The notes under the pieces are model-generated. The model was not told the origin of the DNA, made no database searches, and saw only the letters and a list, made by a program, of their open reading frames with translations. The position numbers were made by a program, and so were the translations under genes. A stretch of 8,169 nt of DNA from Anaerolineae bacterium (GTDB taxonomy: Bacteria; Chloroflexota; Anaerolineae; Promineifilales; Promineifilaceae). Location of the stretch: assembly GCA_014879345.1 (NCBI GenBank), contig JACSSI010000186.1, positions 1 to 8,169 on the forward strand, read 5' to 3'. This document shows positions 1-6,649 of the stretch, piece after piece; the first letter of the stretch is position 1, and each line of letters opens with the position of its first letter.

Positions 1-251
1 AGAATGATAACGGCCGTTCCCCCCTTCGTTAAGCGCTCTACAGTGCCAACCGTCACATCCAAATCCATATCGCTGCTGCTCTTCAAACCCAACAAGGCCA
101 CATCTGAAAGTCCACTAAAAGAATCCTGAGACATGTCAATATCGTGGGCTGCGGCAACAACCTCAATAGTTGGTGTAGAACCGAGTCGCGTCGCCAACGC
201 CTGGCGGACAGCCTCATGCTCATCAATAATTAGTAATCGAACCTTTTCCAT
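1..251 (-). CDS. Response-regulator receiver-domain protein, N-terminal part, degenerate phosphorylation site
   Basis: This minus-strand gene begins at the ATG complementary to 249-251 and runs off the left edge, leaving 83 residues. The start MEKVRLLIIDEHEAVRQALA fits beta strand 1, the acidic pair and helix 1 of a two-component receiver domain (NarL/OmpR-type cytoplasmic regulators). The acidic pair is D10/E11. The third strand reads SDVALLGLKSS, so residue 55, which lies 44 residues after E11 exactly as CheY D57 lies after D13, is Gly and not Asp. The fourth strand begins around GGTAVII. Any output domain lies outside the window. Because the usual phosphate acceptor is missing, it may be an atypical, phosphorylation-independent receiver. 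A possible ribosome site (AGGGA) is rather far upstream, so the start is probable rather than certain. It is divergent from the CBS gene, and regulation of one by the other is only a guess. Confidence 0.72.
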   Translation of the reverse strand, partial: MEKVRLLIIDEHEAVRQALATRLGSTPTIEVVAAAHDIDMSQDSFSGLSDVALLGLKSSSDMDLDVTVGTVERLTKGGTAVII

Positions 252-556
252 GATTAAACAAAATCCCTACAAAATGTCGGAAGATGTGAAAAAGTTTAAG
301 TTATTCGAGCTAATTGATGTAGTACCGAATGTCATACATCCCCAAGATTAATGTCACGCCCATATTAGTTACACCCCAAATCAATCACGGACAAAAGTCA
401 CCGCACATTCATGACAAATGCCACAACAAAAATGACCTAACTATCAGGTAAACTAAGGGGAGGTAACATCCAAACCATTTTTTTGCATCTCCACGTCTAC
501 ATTGGCTGTGCTCAGCACAAGTCTACGTGAGATAAAAACATCGGAAGGAGATTTCT
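252..556. other. Divergent intergenic region between receiver gene and CBS gene
   Basis: These 305 bases separate two divergently transcribed genes and must hold both promoters. I see no convincing -35/-10 pair for either. The only structure near the CBS gene is a 13-base palindrome TGTGCTcAGCACA at 507-519, flanked by two direct copies of GTCTACRT at 495-502 and 521-528. A good ribosome site (GGAAGGAG, 542-549) precedes the CBS start. Short open frames crossing this region resemble no protein I know and lack ribosome sites. Confidence 0.6.
507..519. promoter_or_regulatory. Small palindrome upstream of CBS gene, possible operator
   Basis: TGTGCT and AGCACA are perfect inverted halves around one central base, 37 bases before the CBS start codon. 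Two GTCTACRT direct repeats flank it 26 bases apart. The position suits an operator or a short leader hairpin. No regulator can be assigned, and short palindromes of this size do occur by chance. Confidence 0.25.
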
Positions 557-967
557 ATGCTGACGGTAAACGATATGATGACTGTAGTTCCAGATACAAT
601 CGGTTCCGCAACGCCGCTGCGTACCATCATCGGTATGATGAAATCAGAAGGATATAGACATCTGCCCATTGTTGATGATGGCATCCTTGTCGGTATTATC
701 ACAGACCGGGATATCCGCCTTGTGATGAACTCGCCGATGGTGCTGCACGAACGCCGTCAGGACGAGGAACTCATTGATACAGTTACCGCCGAAGCGTGCA
801 TGACTGCCAATCCCGTTACCGTCTCGCCAGACACCCCTGCCTACCGCGCGGCTGAAATACTCAGCATCTATAAATTTGGGGCGCTCCCCGTCGTAGATGA
901 AGGAAAACTTGTCGGCATCATTACAGTCACCGATTTTCTCGATTTCTTTGCCACCAACCAGACTTAA
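557..967 (+). CDS. Two-CBS-domain protein
   Basis: This complete 136-residue cytoplasmic protein consists of a tandem pair of CBS domains and nothing else. The first spans about residues 8-58, with the hallmark RHLPIVDDGILVGIITDRDI. The second spans about 81-134, with FGALPVVDEGKLVGIITVTD. Each domain starts with a turn of the type 'MT..P.TV.P.T'. In known families such a pair (Bateman module) binds adenosine nucleotides such as AMP, ATP or S-adenosylmethionine and acts as an energy or ligand sensor; stand-alone pairs are common and their partners mostly unknown. The start is supported by GGAAGGAG seven bases upstream. It is divergent from the receiver gene and convergent with the panE-like gene, so it is probably transcribed alone. 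The ligand and target cannot be read from the sequence. Confidence 0.92.
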   Translation: MLTVNDMMTVVPDTIGSATPLRTIIGMMKSEGYRHLPIVDDGILVGIITDRDIRLVMNSPMVLHERRQDEELIDTVTAEACMTANPVTVSPDTPAYRAAEILSIYKFGALPVVDEGKLVGIITVTDFLDFFATNQT

Positions 968-1028
968 AACAACAGTTTTTCTGCAATTCAAGCTTTACCA
1001 AGGCATAAATACCTCGTCTAAAAATAAC

Positions 1029-1049
1029 GCCGGGTCAACCCTGCTTTTT
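1029..1049 (+). terminator. Weak bidirectional terminator between convergent genes
   Basis: A short stem (GC, one mismatch, GGG, loop TCAA, CCC, GC) is followed at once by five T residues at 1045-1049, a Rho-independent layout for the CBS gene. On the other strand the same stem is followed by a T-rich stretch, so it could also end the panE-like transcript whose stop codon it touches. The stem is short, hence modest confidence. Confidence 0.4.
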
Positions 1050-1959
1050 ATTGTTCCAGCACCCGAATAATTTGTAACATCGTCCGGTTAATCGGCGTGG
1101 GTACGCCATACGTTTCGCCTAATGCCACCACTTTTCCCGCAAAAATATCGACTTCTGTCTTCCGCCCTGCTTCCACGTCTTGCAGCATGGAGGTTTTGCC
1201 CTCTGGCGACAGGGTATTTAGCACGGTGAACCAATCGGAAACGGCCGTTTCCCCCAAATCAACACCTGCATAGTCAGACAATACAATCACTTCCCGCATC
1301 AACGACACCATCAATGCTTGTGCATCCGGGTTGGACTGAAACACGCCATACGGTGCGTGCATCACCGCCGATGCCTGATTTACGCCCACATTTACCATAA
1401 ACTTCCACCACATCATTTTAAGCATATCAACTGGCGTTTCGTAAGCGATTCCCGCCTGGTCAAGCACCGACTGCACCATTTGCACCCGCAGCGACAGCTC
1501 CTGATTATTCGCCTCACCAAAAATAATTTTGCCCACCGTAGAATAAGTTACTTGCCCCTGATCGCGGACTGCATCAATACCGACAGCCACTGCATACAGC
1601 AACTTCTCCATACCATATCGAGCGCCAATCATATTTTCGCTGTCCAATCCATTTAAAACAGACAGGATAACTGTTTTTTCCCCCACAAAGGCGGCCAAAT
1701 CCGGTATCGCTTCCGCCAGATGATGCTGCTTCAGCGCCACCAAAATGAAATCGGCCGTATGCGTGACTTCGTTGGGATGAATAACAGGCACACTATACGA
1801 TATGCCATTGACAACGATAGGCTGTTTCTTCAATCGTTCATACCGCTCCCCTCTGGCAATGAAAGAAACTGAAAAATTACCAGCCTCCAAAAACAGGCTG
1901 GCATACGCCGCACCTAATGCACCGGCTCCCAAAATAGCTATTTCTTTGATTCTCTGCAT
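1048..1959 (-). CDS. panE: Ketopantoate reductase (2-dehydropantoate 2-reductase) family protein
   Basis: This 303-residue protein matches the usual length of ketopantoate reductases, which reduce 2-dehydropantoate to pantoate with NADPH in coenzyme A synthesis. The N-terminal Rossmann fold has the dinucleotide motif ILGAGALG (GAGALG at 11-16), and NGL at 103-105 lies near the substrate site. The C-terminal helical domain carries the catalytic block WWKFMVNVGVNQ with Lys186, Asn190 and Asn194. Further on, SMLQDVEAGRKTEVD contains the conserved Glu269. I chose the ATG at 1959 because GGAG lies five bases before it and the fold begins there; a longer frame to 2019 would add 20 unconserved residues. 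The family also contains paralogues with other 2-oxo acid substrates, so the exact substrate is inferred. No other pantothenate gene is adjacent, and it is probably transcribed alone. Confidence 0.88.
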   Translation of the reverse strand: MQRIKEIAILGAGALGAAYASLFLEAGNFSVSFIARGERYERLKKQPIVVNGISYSVPVIHPNEVTHTADFILVALKQHHLAEAIPDLAAFVGEKTVILSVLNGLDSENMIGARYGMEKLLYAVAVGIDAVRDQGQVTYSTVGKIIFGEANNQELSLRVQMVQSVLDQAGIAYETPVDMLKMMWWKFMVNVGVNQASAVMHAPYGVFQSNPDAQALMVSLMREVIVLSDYAGVDLGETAVSDWFTVLNTLSPEGKTSMLQDVEAGRKTEVDIFAGKVVALGETYGVPTPINRTMLQIIRVLEQ

Positions 1960-2077
1960 GATGACTCCGTGATTTGTTTGTTGCCTCTGTATTTTGTGGC
2001 AAGTCAAAATTTGTGCCAAGTTTTAGGTGGAGGTCGGATTGATTAGTCTTTAAAAATTAAATTGGGTAATGAATTTA

Positions 2078-2132
2078 TCACTCCCGTGCAGGCGGTAGTC
2101 CAGTCAGTGGATTCCCGCCTGCGCGGGAATGA
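2078..2132. repeat. Imperfect inverted repeat with dRS3-like core
   Basis: Two 25-base arms (2078-2102 and 2108-2132) pair at 21 of 25 positions around a 5-base loop. The right arm contains the perfect palindrome-ended unit ATTCCC-N8-GGGAAT at 2111-2130, the same form as the dRS3 repeats known from Neisseria and similar intergenic repeats seen in other bacteria. It lies between the panE-like and MFS genes and could form a strong hairpin. There is no T run, so it looks like a dispersed repeat rather than a terminator. Confidence 0.75.
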
Positions 2133-2217
2133 CAGCATTACCTGATCGTTTTCGTAAGCTGCAAACAATCTGACCAACCAGGCCCTATTTCAATAAATGA
2201 GAAATAGATTATCAACC

Positions 2218-2245
2218 TCGACAATTTATTTTATCGTTCTACAAT
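2218..2245 (+). promoter_or_regulatory. Probable sigma-70-type promoter for the efflux operon
   Basis: A -35-like TCGACA (2218-2223) and a -10-like TACAAT (2240-2245) each match consensus at five of six bases and are spaced by 16. Transcription would start near 2252, at the edge of the 2254-2271 palindrome and 25-30 bases before the MFS start. A second TACAAT at 2246-2251 is less well placed. Confidence 0.45.
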
Positions 2246-2253
2246 TACAATAG

Positions 2254-2271
2254 ATTGTCATATTTGACAAT
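2254..2271. promoter_or_regulatory. Operator-like palindrome, probable TetR-family binding site
   Basis: ATTGTCA and TGACAAT are perfect 7-base inverted halves around a 4-base centre, giving an 18-base palindrome. It sits between the predicted transcription start and the MFS start codon, where a bound repressor would block expression. TetR-family repressors typically bind palindromes of this size, and such a regulator is encoded at the end of the same operon. The pairing of site and protein is inferred. Confidence 0.5.
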
Positions 2272-2279
2272 TTAAATTA

Positions 2280-3629
2280 ATGACAGGCATCGCTATGGAA
2301 ATGACACCCACAACACAAGAACCAATCGCCACAGAGACATCTGCATGGCAAGAAATCAAAGTTGTTCTAGGACAGCGAAACTTTAGATTGCTCTGGCTGG
2401 GCGAAGGGATTTCGCTTCTGGGCGATCAATTTGGCTTCATCGCCCTACCCTGGCTTGTGCTGCAATTAACCGGTGATGCGTTTGCGATGGGTGTTGTTAT
2501 GGCGATGGCTGGAGTTCCCCGCGCTGTATTTATGCTCTTTGGCGGCGCAATGACTGACCGTTTTTCGCCACGCATGTTGATGCTTGTTACCAATATCGCG
2601 CGGATGATTTTGGTGGCAGCCCTCTCCCTCGCCATTTTAACCAATACCATTGAAATGTGGATGATTTATTTGTTTGCCCTCCTGTTTGGCCTGGCCGATG
2701 CCTTTTTTTATCCGGCTTCCAGCGCCATCGTGCCTGCCATTTTGCCAAAGCAGCAACTGCAAATCGGCAATTCTATCACGCAGGGAACGGCTCAGTTGAG
2801 TGTATTTTTGGGCCCGGTTTTGGCTGGTTTGATTATTGCGATGTTTGCGGTAGAAAATACGGGGAGTGAAACGGCCGTTCCCGACCTCCGAGGTATTGGT
2901 ATTGCTTTTGCTCTGGATGCTGTCACGTTTCTTGCCTCAGCCCTCACCCTCAAACTCATGCGCACCACACGCCCGCACACGGCCAGCAAAGAAGCGCAAA
3001 ACATGTGGCAATCCATCCGAGAAGGCTTGGCCTATGTGTGGCACGATGAATTATTGCGCACCATCTTTATCATCGTCGCCGCCATTTCCGTTTTGAGCAT
3101 CGCCCCCATCAATCTAGGCGTTCCTGTCATTTCTGATGAACGTATGCCGAACGGAGCAGCCGCCTTTGGTATCCTGATGTCTGCTTATGGCGCAGGCTCG
3201 CTCATTGGCATTATCCTCTCAGGTGTATTGCCGCGACCGCCAGCCGCCATGCTGGGAACGGTTCTGTTTATGGCTGTTGGCATCATTGGTCTGTTAATGA
3301 TGGGCCTGGCATTTTCATATTCTCTGCTCTCGGCAGGATTGTTGCTGGCTCTTATCGGGTTGATTGATGGCTGGGTCATCATCCAGTTCACCACCTGGCT
3401 GCAACTCCGCTCGCCCGAGGTATTGCTTGGGCGCATCATGGCCCTGCTGATGTTTGCCTTTGTGGGACTGGCTCCTGTGGCCGACATGGTTTTCGGGTGG
3501 TTAATTGAGTGGAATATTGTGGTTGTTATTCTCGTATCAGGCGGTTTGCTGGCGATGCTCTCGTTTGTAGCCGCTTTTCAGCCGAACATACGGAAAATGG
3601 GAACGGCTGTTTCTCCCAGATTGGATTAG
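2280..3629 (+). CDS. MFS transporter, drug-efflux type
   Basis: This 449-residue inner-membrane protein has about twelve hydrophobic segments, roughly at 36-60, 72-88, 102-120, 124-146, 168-190, 205-225, 262-284, 294-316, 324-344, 348-372, 384-408 and 412-433. A hydrophilic middle loop lies around 226-260. The loop between helices 2 and 3 carries the MFS signature GGAMTDRFSPRMLM (88-101). The N-terminal stretch LLGDQFGFIALPWLVLQLTG resembles the proton-driven efflux group that includes enterobactin and macrolide exporters. It is followed after 8 bases by a TetR regulator, the usual arrangement for an inducible efflux pump; the substrate is unknown. The start is uncertain: the first ATG has no ribosome site, while Met6 at 2295 has a weak AGG eight bases upstream. 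The C-terminus reads GTAVSPRLD, coded by a near copy of the AACGGCCGTT word. Confidence 0.9.
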   Translation: MTGIAMEMTPTTQEPIATETSAWQEIKVVLGQRNFRLLWLGEGISLLGDQFGFIALPWLVLQLTGDAFAMGVVMAMAGVPRAVFMLFGGAMTDRFSPRMLMLVTNIARMILVAALSLAILTNTIEMWMIYLFALLFGLADAFFYPASSAIVPAILPKQQLQIGNSITQGTAQLSVFLGPVLAGLIIAMFAVENTGSETAVPDLRGIGIAFALDAVTFLASALTLKLMRTTRPHTASKEAQNMWQSIREGLAYVWHDELLRTIFIIVAAISVLSIAPINLGVPVISDERMPNGAAAFGILMSAYGAGSLIGIILSGVLPRPPAAMLGTVLFMAVGIIGLLMMGLAFSYSLLSAGLLLALIGLIDGWVIIQFTTWLQLRSPEVLLGRIMALLMFAFVGLAPVADMVFGWLIEWNIVVVILVSGGLLAMLSFVAAFQPNIRKMGTAVSPRLD

Positions 3630-3637
3630 GAGACTCA

Positions 3638-4255
3638 ATGGGACGCAAAAGCCTGGCCCCCGAACGCCGCGAACAAATCCTCGACGCCTTTGCCGTATGC
3701 CTGCGCCACTACGGCTTTGAAGGCACCACCCTGGAACGTGTGGCCGAAGAAGCCGGTGTCCAGCGCAGCATCATCCGCCACTACATAGGCAACCGCGACG
3801 ATCTCAATACCGCCGCCATAGACCGCATTATTGCTGCCTACAAAGCAGAACTGGCGGCTGCCATTGAAAACCTGCCGCAATCGGAACTAATCCCCGAACT
3901 GCTCAACTACCTGTTCTGCCTGGACGAAGACAGTGAACTTAGCGACTACGACACTCTCGTCAATGCCCTGTGGGCCACCCACGAACGCAATCCACACACA
4001 AAATCCTTGCTTCTGAACCTATATCAAGCCTTTGAAAGCCTCATTGACGACCTTCTTGCCCTCACCTTTCCTGCCAGTCCAGAAGCACAACGCCGCAGCG
4101 TGGCCTACGCCGTCATGTGTCTCGCCAATGATACCTGGTCAATGATTTCCCTCGGATTTCCGCCATCTCGCGCTGATCTGGCTCGCCAAAATGCAGAACA
4201 GCTCATCGCCTCTTTAAACGAAAATGCGCCGGTCTCAAAAACCAGCGCAAATTAA
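3638..4255 (+). CDS. TetR/AcrR-family transcriptional regulator
   Basis: This 205-residue protein has the standard size and layout of TetR repressors. An N-terminal helix (RREQILDAFAVCLRHYGFEG) is followed by a helix-turn-helix at about 30-56, with TLERVAEEAGVQRSIIRHYI and the closing GNRDDL. The helical C-terminal part (60-195) would bind ligand and form the dimer; its ligand cannot be read. The start at 3638 is chosen because the HTH domain begins there and AGGAGA precedes it by a few bases; the frame stays open back to 3509, but that part overlaps the transporter gene. It lies 8 bases after the MFS stop, so the two are surely co-transcribed. The simplest model is autorepression of the operon through the palindrome at 2254-2271, relieved by a transported compound. 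Confidence 0.92.
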   Translation: MGRKSLAPERREQILDAFAVCLRHYGFEGTTLERVAEEAGVQRSIIRHYIGNRDDLNTAAIDRIIAAYKAELAAAIENLPQSELIPELLNYLFCLDEDSELSDYDTLVNALWATHERNPHTKSLLLNLYQAFESLIDDLLALTFPASPEAQRRSVAYAVMCLANDTWSMISLGFPPSRADLARQNAEQLIASLNENAPVSKTSAN

Positions 4256-4261
4256 GTACCT

Positions 4262-4295
4262 GGCTTAGACCAATCTCCGAAGAGTGGTCTAATCT
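4262..4295. repeat. Degenerate nested palindrome after the TetR gene
   Basis: TTAGACCA (4265-4272) pairs perfectly with TGGTCTAA (4285-4292), and CTC/GAG can pair inside around CGAA. The element resembles a decayed copy of the perfect repeat at 6650-6684: its right unit AGAGTGGTCTAATCT differs from AGATTGGTCCAATCT at two of 15 positions. It sits between the convergent TetR and VOC genes and may help end transcription from both sides, though no clear T run follows. Confidence 0.6.
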
Positions 4296-4323
4296 AACTC
4301 ACCAGTTATTTAATTTTCGTTCC

Positions 4324-5118
4324 CTAATATCCAGGCGGCGCGTCGATTCTGCTGCTCTCCATCACATTAAAAACGCCGCCCTGTGGATCTTGCACCACAG
4401 CCAGTCTCCCCATTTCACCAACCACTATAGGGCCATTCAACAAATTGCCACCGAGCTCTTTCACGCTGGCAACGGCCGTTTCCACATCTGCCACATTAAA
4501 ATAAACAGACCAGTTAGGCGGGACTTCGCCCCACTCCTTCTGAATCGCCATCATGCCAGCCTGTACCCGGCCATCAGAGGCCAAAGCCACATAGCCATTC
4601 TCATCCGTCTCATGAGTCCAGCCAAAAACTGAAGCATAAAAAGACTTAGCCACTTCCACATCATGCGTTTGCAGCTCATTCCAAAACAAAGCGTTAGGCG
4701 CATTAACAATTTGAGCGCCAATATGGTCTTTAGGCTGCCACACGCCAAATGTCGCACCCGTGGGGTCTAACGCCATCACCATGCGGCCTTCTGTCATCAC
4801 ATCCATCGGCGGCATCATCAGCGTGCCACCGGCCGCCGTGATTTTGGCGGCAATGGCATCCACGTCATCATGCTTCACATAGGAAGACCAAAACGGCGGA
4901 ACCCCCTGTGCCTGTAAATCAGGTGGCAGCGGCCCTATACCAGCTACCGAATAACCGTCAATACGACACATGGTATACACAGAACCCATACCAGTTGGGA
5001 CATCTTCACATTCCCAACCAAACAAGCCGCCATAAAACGCCTTCGCCGCTTCCTGATCGGTGGTCGATAAATCCACCCAATTGAACAAACCATTAGGATA
5101 TTCTTTCACAACTTTCAT
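4324..5118 (-). CDS. Two-domain VOC-superfamily (glyoxalase/bleomycin-resistance-like) protein
   Basis: This 264-residue cytoplasmic protein contains two VOC modules in tandem, about residues 10-128 and 142-255. Both show the pattern 'ad...s..FY..lFGW' (AAKAFYGGLFGWE and VAKSFYASVFGWT), a middle GYSVAGI or GRVQAGMM strand, a 'V.D...A...v..lGG' helix, and an end reading 'DP.G..f.v' (ALDPTGATFGVWQP and VQDPQGGVFNVME). The layout matches the CFP30B/hydroxylase-like group of double-VOC proteins, whose reactions are mostly unknown, so neither glyoxalase activity nor bleomycin binding can be claimed. The ATG at 5118 is supported by AAGGAG nine bases upstream (5128-5133 on the complement). It is divergent from arcA and converges on the TetR gene. 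The AACGGCCGTT word falls in DVETAVASV of the second domain. Confidence 0.9.
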   Translation of the reverse strand: MKVVKEYPNGLFNWVDLSTTDQEAAKAFYGGLFGWECEDVPTGMGSVYTMCRIDGYSVAGIGPLPPDLQAQGVPPFWSSYVKHDDVDAIAAKITAAGGTLMMPPMDVMTEGRMVMALDPTGATFGVWQPKDHIGAQIVNAPNALFWNELQTHDVEVAKSFYASVFGWTHETDENGYVALASDGRVQAGMMAIQKEWGEVPPNWSVYFNVADVETAVASVKELGGNLLNGPIVVGEMGRLAVVQDPQGGVFNVMESSRIDAPPGY

Positions 5119-5188
5119 TCGTTTTCACTCCTTGATTAGCTTTAGAATCGACAGAAAATCCAGCAATGCTGACTGTAGTGCGATCCAT

Positions 5189-5217
5189 AGTATACCACAT
5201 ACAGAACATTTGGTCTA
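5189..5217 (-). promoter_or_regulatory. Possible extended -10 promoter for the VOC gene
   Basis: On the minus strand TGGTATACT (complement of 5189-5197) fits an extended -10 element, with TATACT matching five of six consensus bases. A weak -35-like TAGACC lies 17 bases before it (complement of 5212-5217). Transcription would begin near 5182, leaving a leader of about 60 bases. Confidence 0.4.
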
Positions 5218-5225
5218 TAGTTTTA

Positions 5226-5258
5226 AGACCTCCGAGGTTTTAAAAACCTCGGAGGTCT
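5226..5258. repeat. Perfect 16-bp-arm hairpin between VOC and arcA
   Basis: The arms AGACCTCCGAGGTTTT (5226-5241) and AAAACCTCGGAGGTCT (5243-5258) are exact inverted copies around one A. Each arm also contains its own short palindrome, ACCTC-C-GAGGT and ACCTC-G-GAGGT. It lies between the two divergent promoters, so it is not placed as a gene-end terminator. It looks like a dispersed palindromic repeat of the REP kind, with possible effects on DNA structure or transcription. Confidence 0.75.
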
Positions 5259-5303
5259 GCGTGCCACAAATGTTTTCCCTCATTCGTTACCACATTCACG
5301 CAA

Positions 5304-5312
5304 TGGTATAAT
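5304..5312 (+). promoter_or_regulatory. Extended -10 promoter for arcA
   Basis: TGGTATAAT has a perfect -10 hexamer (5307-5312) with the TGN extension that can replace a good -35; no good -35 is seen at the right distance. It implies a leader of about 95 bases before arcA. That leader holds a 5-bp GC stem, CGCGG-gag-CCGCG, at 5337-5349, and the ribosome site GAAGGAG at 5399-5405. Confidence 0.5.
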
Positions 5313-5413
5313 CGCAAACTCTCGGAGGCTTATTTCCGCGGGAGCCGCGTACAATTAACCAAAAATTAGCAGGCCATAGCTAGATCACCCCATTAGTTGA
5401 AGGAGAAACATTT

Positions 5414-6640
5414 ATGACCCAATTTGGTGTTCATTCAGAAGTCGGTAAATTACGAAAAGTAATTGTCCATCGCCCCGGAATGGAGATGCGCCGCCTAACC
5501 CCCACCAACTGCCAGGAATTATTATTTGATGATGTCATCTGGACACGCCAGGCACGGCAAGACCACAACACCTTTGTCGATTTAATGCGCGTTGAATTTG
5601 ATATTGATGTCATGCGGGTCCATCAATTATTGGAAGACGTGGTGAAGGATGAAAACGGCCGTTCCTACATCCTGGATCGCAAAATAACACCCAATGAAGT
5701 AGGCGTCGGCGCTGTTGTTGAACTACGCGCCTGGATGGACGAAATGGAACCCAAAACCTTAGTCGCGCATTTGATTGGCGGTGTCACCGTCAACGAATTA
5801 CCGATTGACCTGCGCGCCTACGTGCACAAAGCCTATGGCGGCTCCGAATTCATCCTGCCGCCGCTGCCCAATCAGATGTTCACCCGCGACAGTTCCTGCT
5901 GGATATACAATGGCGTCACCCTTAATCCCATGTTCTTCCCCGCCCGCCATCAAGAAAAACTGCACCTCGCTGCCATCTACAAATACCACCCCAAATTCAA
6001 GGATGGCGATTTCAATATCTGGTGGGGTGATTCTGACCAGGACTTTGGCAACGCCACCTTTGAAGGCGGCGACGTGATGCCAGTGGGCAACGGCGTCGTT
6101 CTGGTGGGCATGGGAGAGCGCACCACCTATCAAGCTGTTGGGCAAGTGGCGCTGGAGCTGTTTAAGCAAGGCGCGGCCAGCCACATCCTTGCCGCCAAAA
6201 TGCCGCGAGACCGTGCCAGTATGCATCTGGACACCGTTTTTACCTTCTGTGACCGTGATTTGGTGACCATCTACGAGCGCGTCATCGAACGCATCCAACC
6301 GATTAGCTATCGCCCCGGCAGCAAAGAAGGCACACTTGATGTTACCATTGAAGAGCGCGGCTGGCTGGAAGTTGTGGCAGACGCGATGGGCTTGAAGGAA
6401 CTCCGTGTCATTCCCACCGGCGGCGACGAATTTGAGCAAGAGCGTGAACAATGGGACGATGGCAACAATGTCGTCGCCCTGGAACCAGGCGTGGTGGTGG
6501 CCTATGACCGCAATGAATGGACAAACGCCAGACTGCGCCGCGCCGGTGTCGCTGTGCTCACCATTCCCGGCGCAGAACTTGGCAGAGGTCGCGGCGGTGG
6601 TCATTGCATGACCTGTCCCGTTTTACGCGACCCGATTTAG
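5414..6640 (+). CDS. arcA: Arginine deiminase
   Basis: This 408-residue cytoplasmic enzyme hydrolyses L-arginine to citrulline and ammonia, the first step of the arginine deiminase pathway, and matches the family length of about 400-420. All hallmark blocks are present: HRPGMEMRRLTPTN (19-32), FTRDSS with Asp159, FEGGD with Glu217, MHLDTVFTF with His271 and Asp273, and the C-terminal GRGRGGGHCMTCP with the nucleophile Cys398. These are the equivalents of the Asp, Glu, His, Asp and Cys active-site residues known in the Pseudomonas enzyme. GAAGGAG upstream fixes the start. No ornithine carbamoyltransferase, carbamate kinase or antiporter gene (arcB, arcC, arcD) is beside it here, so it may act alone, for nitrogen or acid tolerance, or the others lie elsewhere. 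The AACGGCCGTT word falls in DENGRSY, the only copy not read as Thr-Ala-Val. Confidence 0.96.
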   Translation: MTQFGVHSEVGKLRKVIVHRPGMEMRRLTPTNCQELLFDDVIWTRQARQDHNTFVDLMRVEFDIDVMRVHQLLEDVVKDENGRSYILDRKITPNEVGVGAVVELRAWMDEMEPKTLVAHLIGGVTVNELPIDLRAYVHKAYGGSEFILPPLPNQMFTRDSSCWIYNGVTLNPMFFPARHQEKLHLAAIYKYHPKFKDGDFNIWWGDSDQDFGNATFEGGDVMPVGNGVVLVGMGERTTYQAVGQVALELFKQGAASHILAAKMPRDRASMHLDTVFTFCDRDLVTIYERVIERIQPISYRPGSKEGTLDVTIEERGWLEVVADAMGLKELRVIPTGGDEFEQEREQWDDGNNVVALEPGVVVAYDRNEWTNARLRRAGVAVLTIPGAELGRGRGGGHCMTCPVLRDPI

Positions 6641-6649
6641 TATATTGTT

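Noticed and set aside
133..351. Plus-strand open frame of 72 codons
   Set aside because: Mostly antisense to the receiver gene, with no ribosome site or known motif.
1318..1656. Plus-strand open frame of 112 codons
   Set aside because: Antisense to the panE-like catalytic region; His- and Arg-rich composition typical of a shadow frame.
1994..2020. Sigma-54-like TGGCAC...TTGC elements upstream of the panE-like gene
   Set aside because: The spacer between TGGCAC and TTGC is 10 bases rather than 5, which does not fit a -24/-12 promoter.
3509..3637. Upstream extension of the TetR reading frame
   Set aside because: Overlaps the MFS gene end in another frame; the ATG at 3638 has a good ribosome site and matches the usual TetR N-terminus.
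5798..6604. Long open frame (268 codons) on the minus strand opposite arcA
   Set aside because: It lies wholly within the well-supported arginine deiminase gene, has no ribosome site and its translation shows no recognisable domain; it is a by-product of codon bias.
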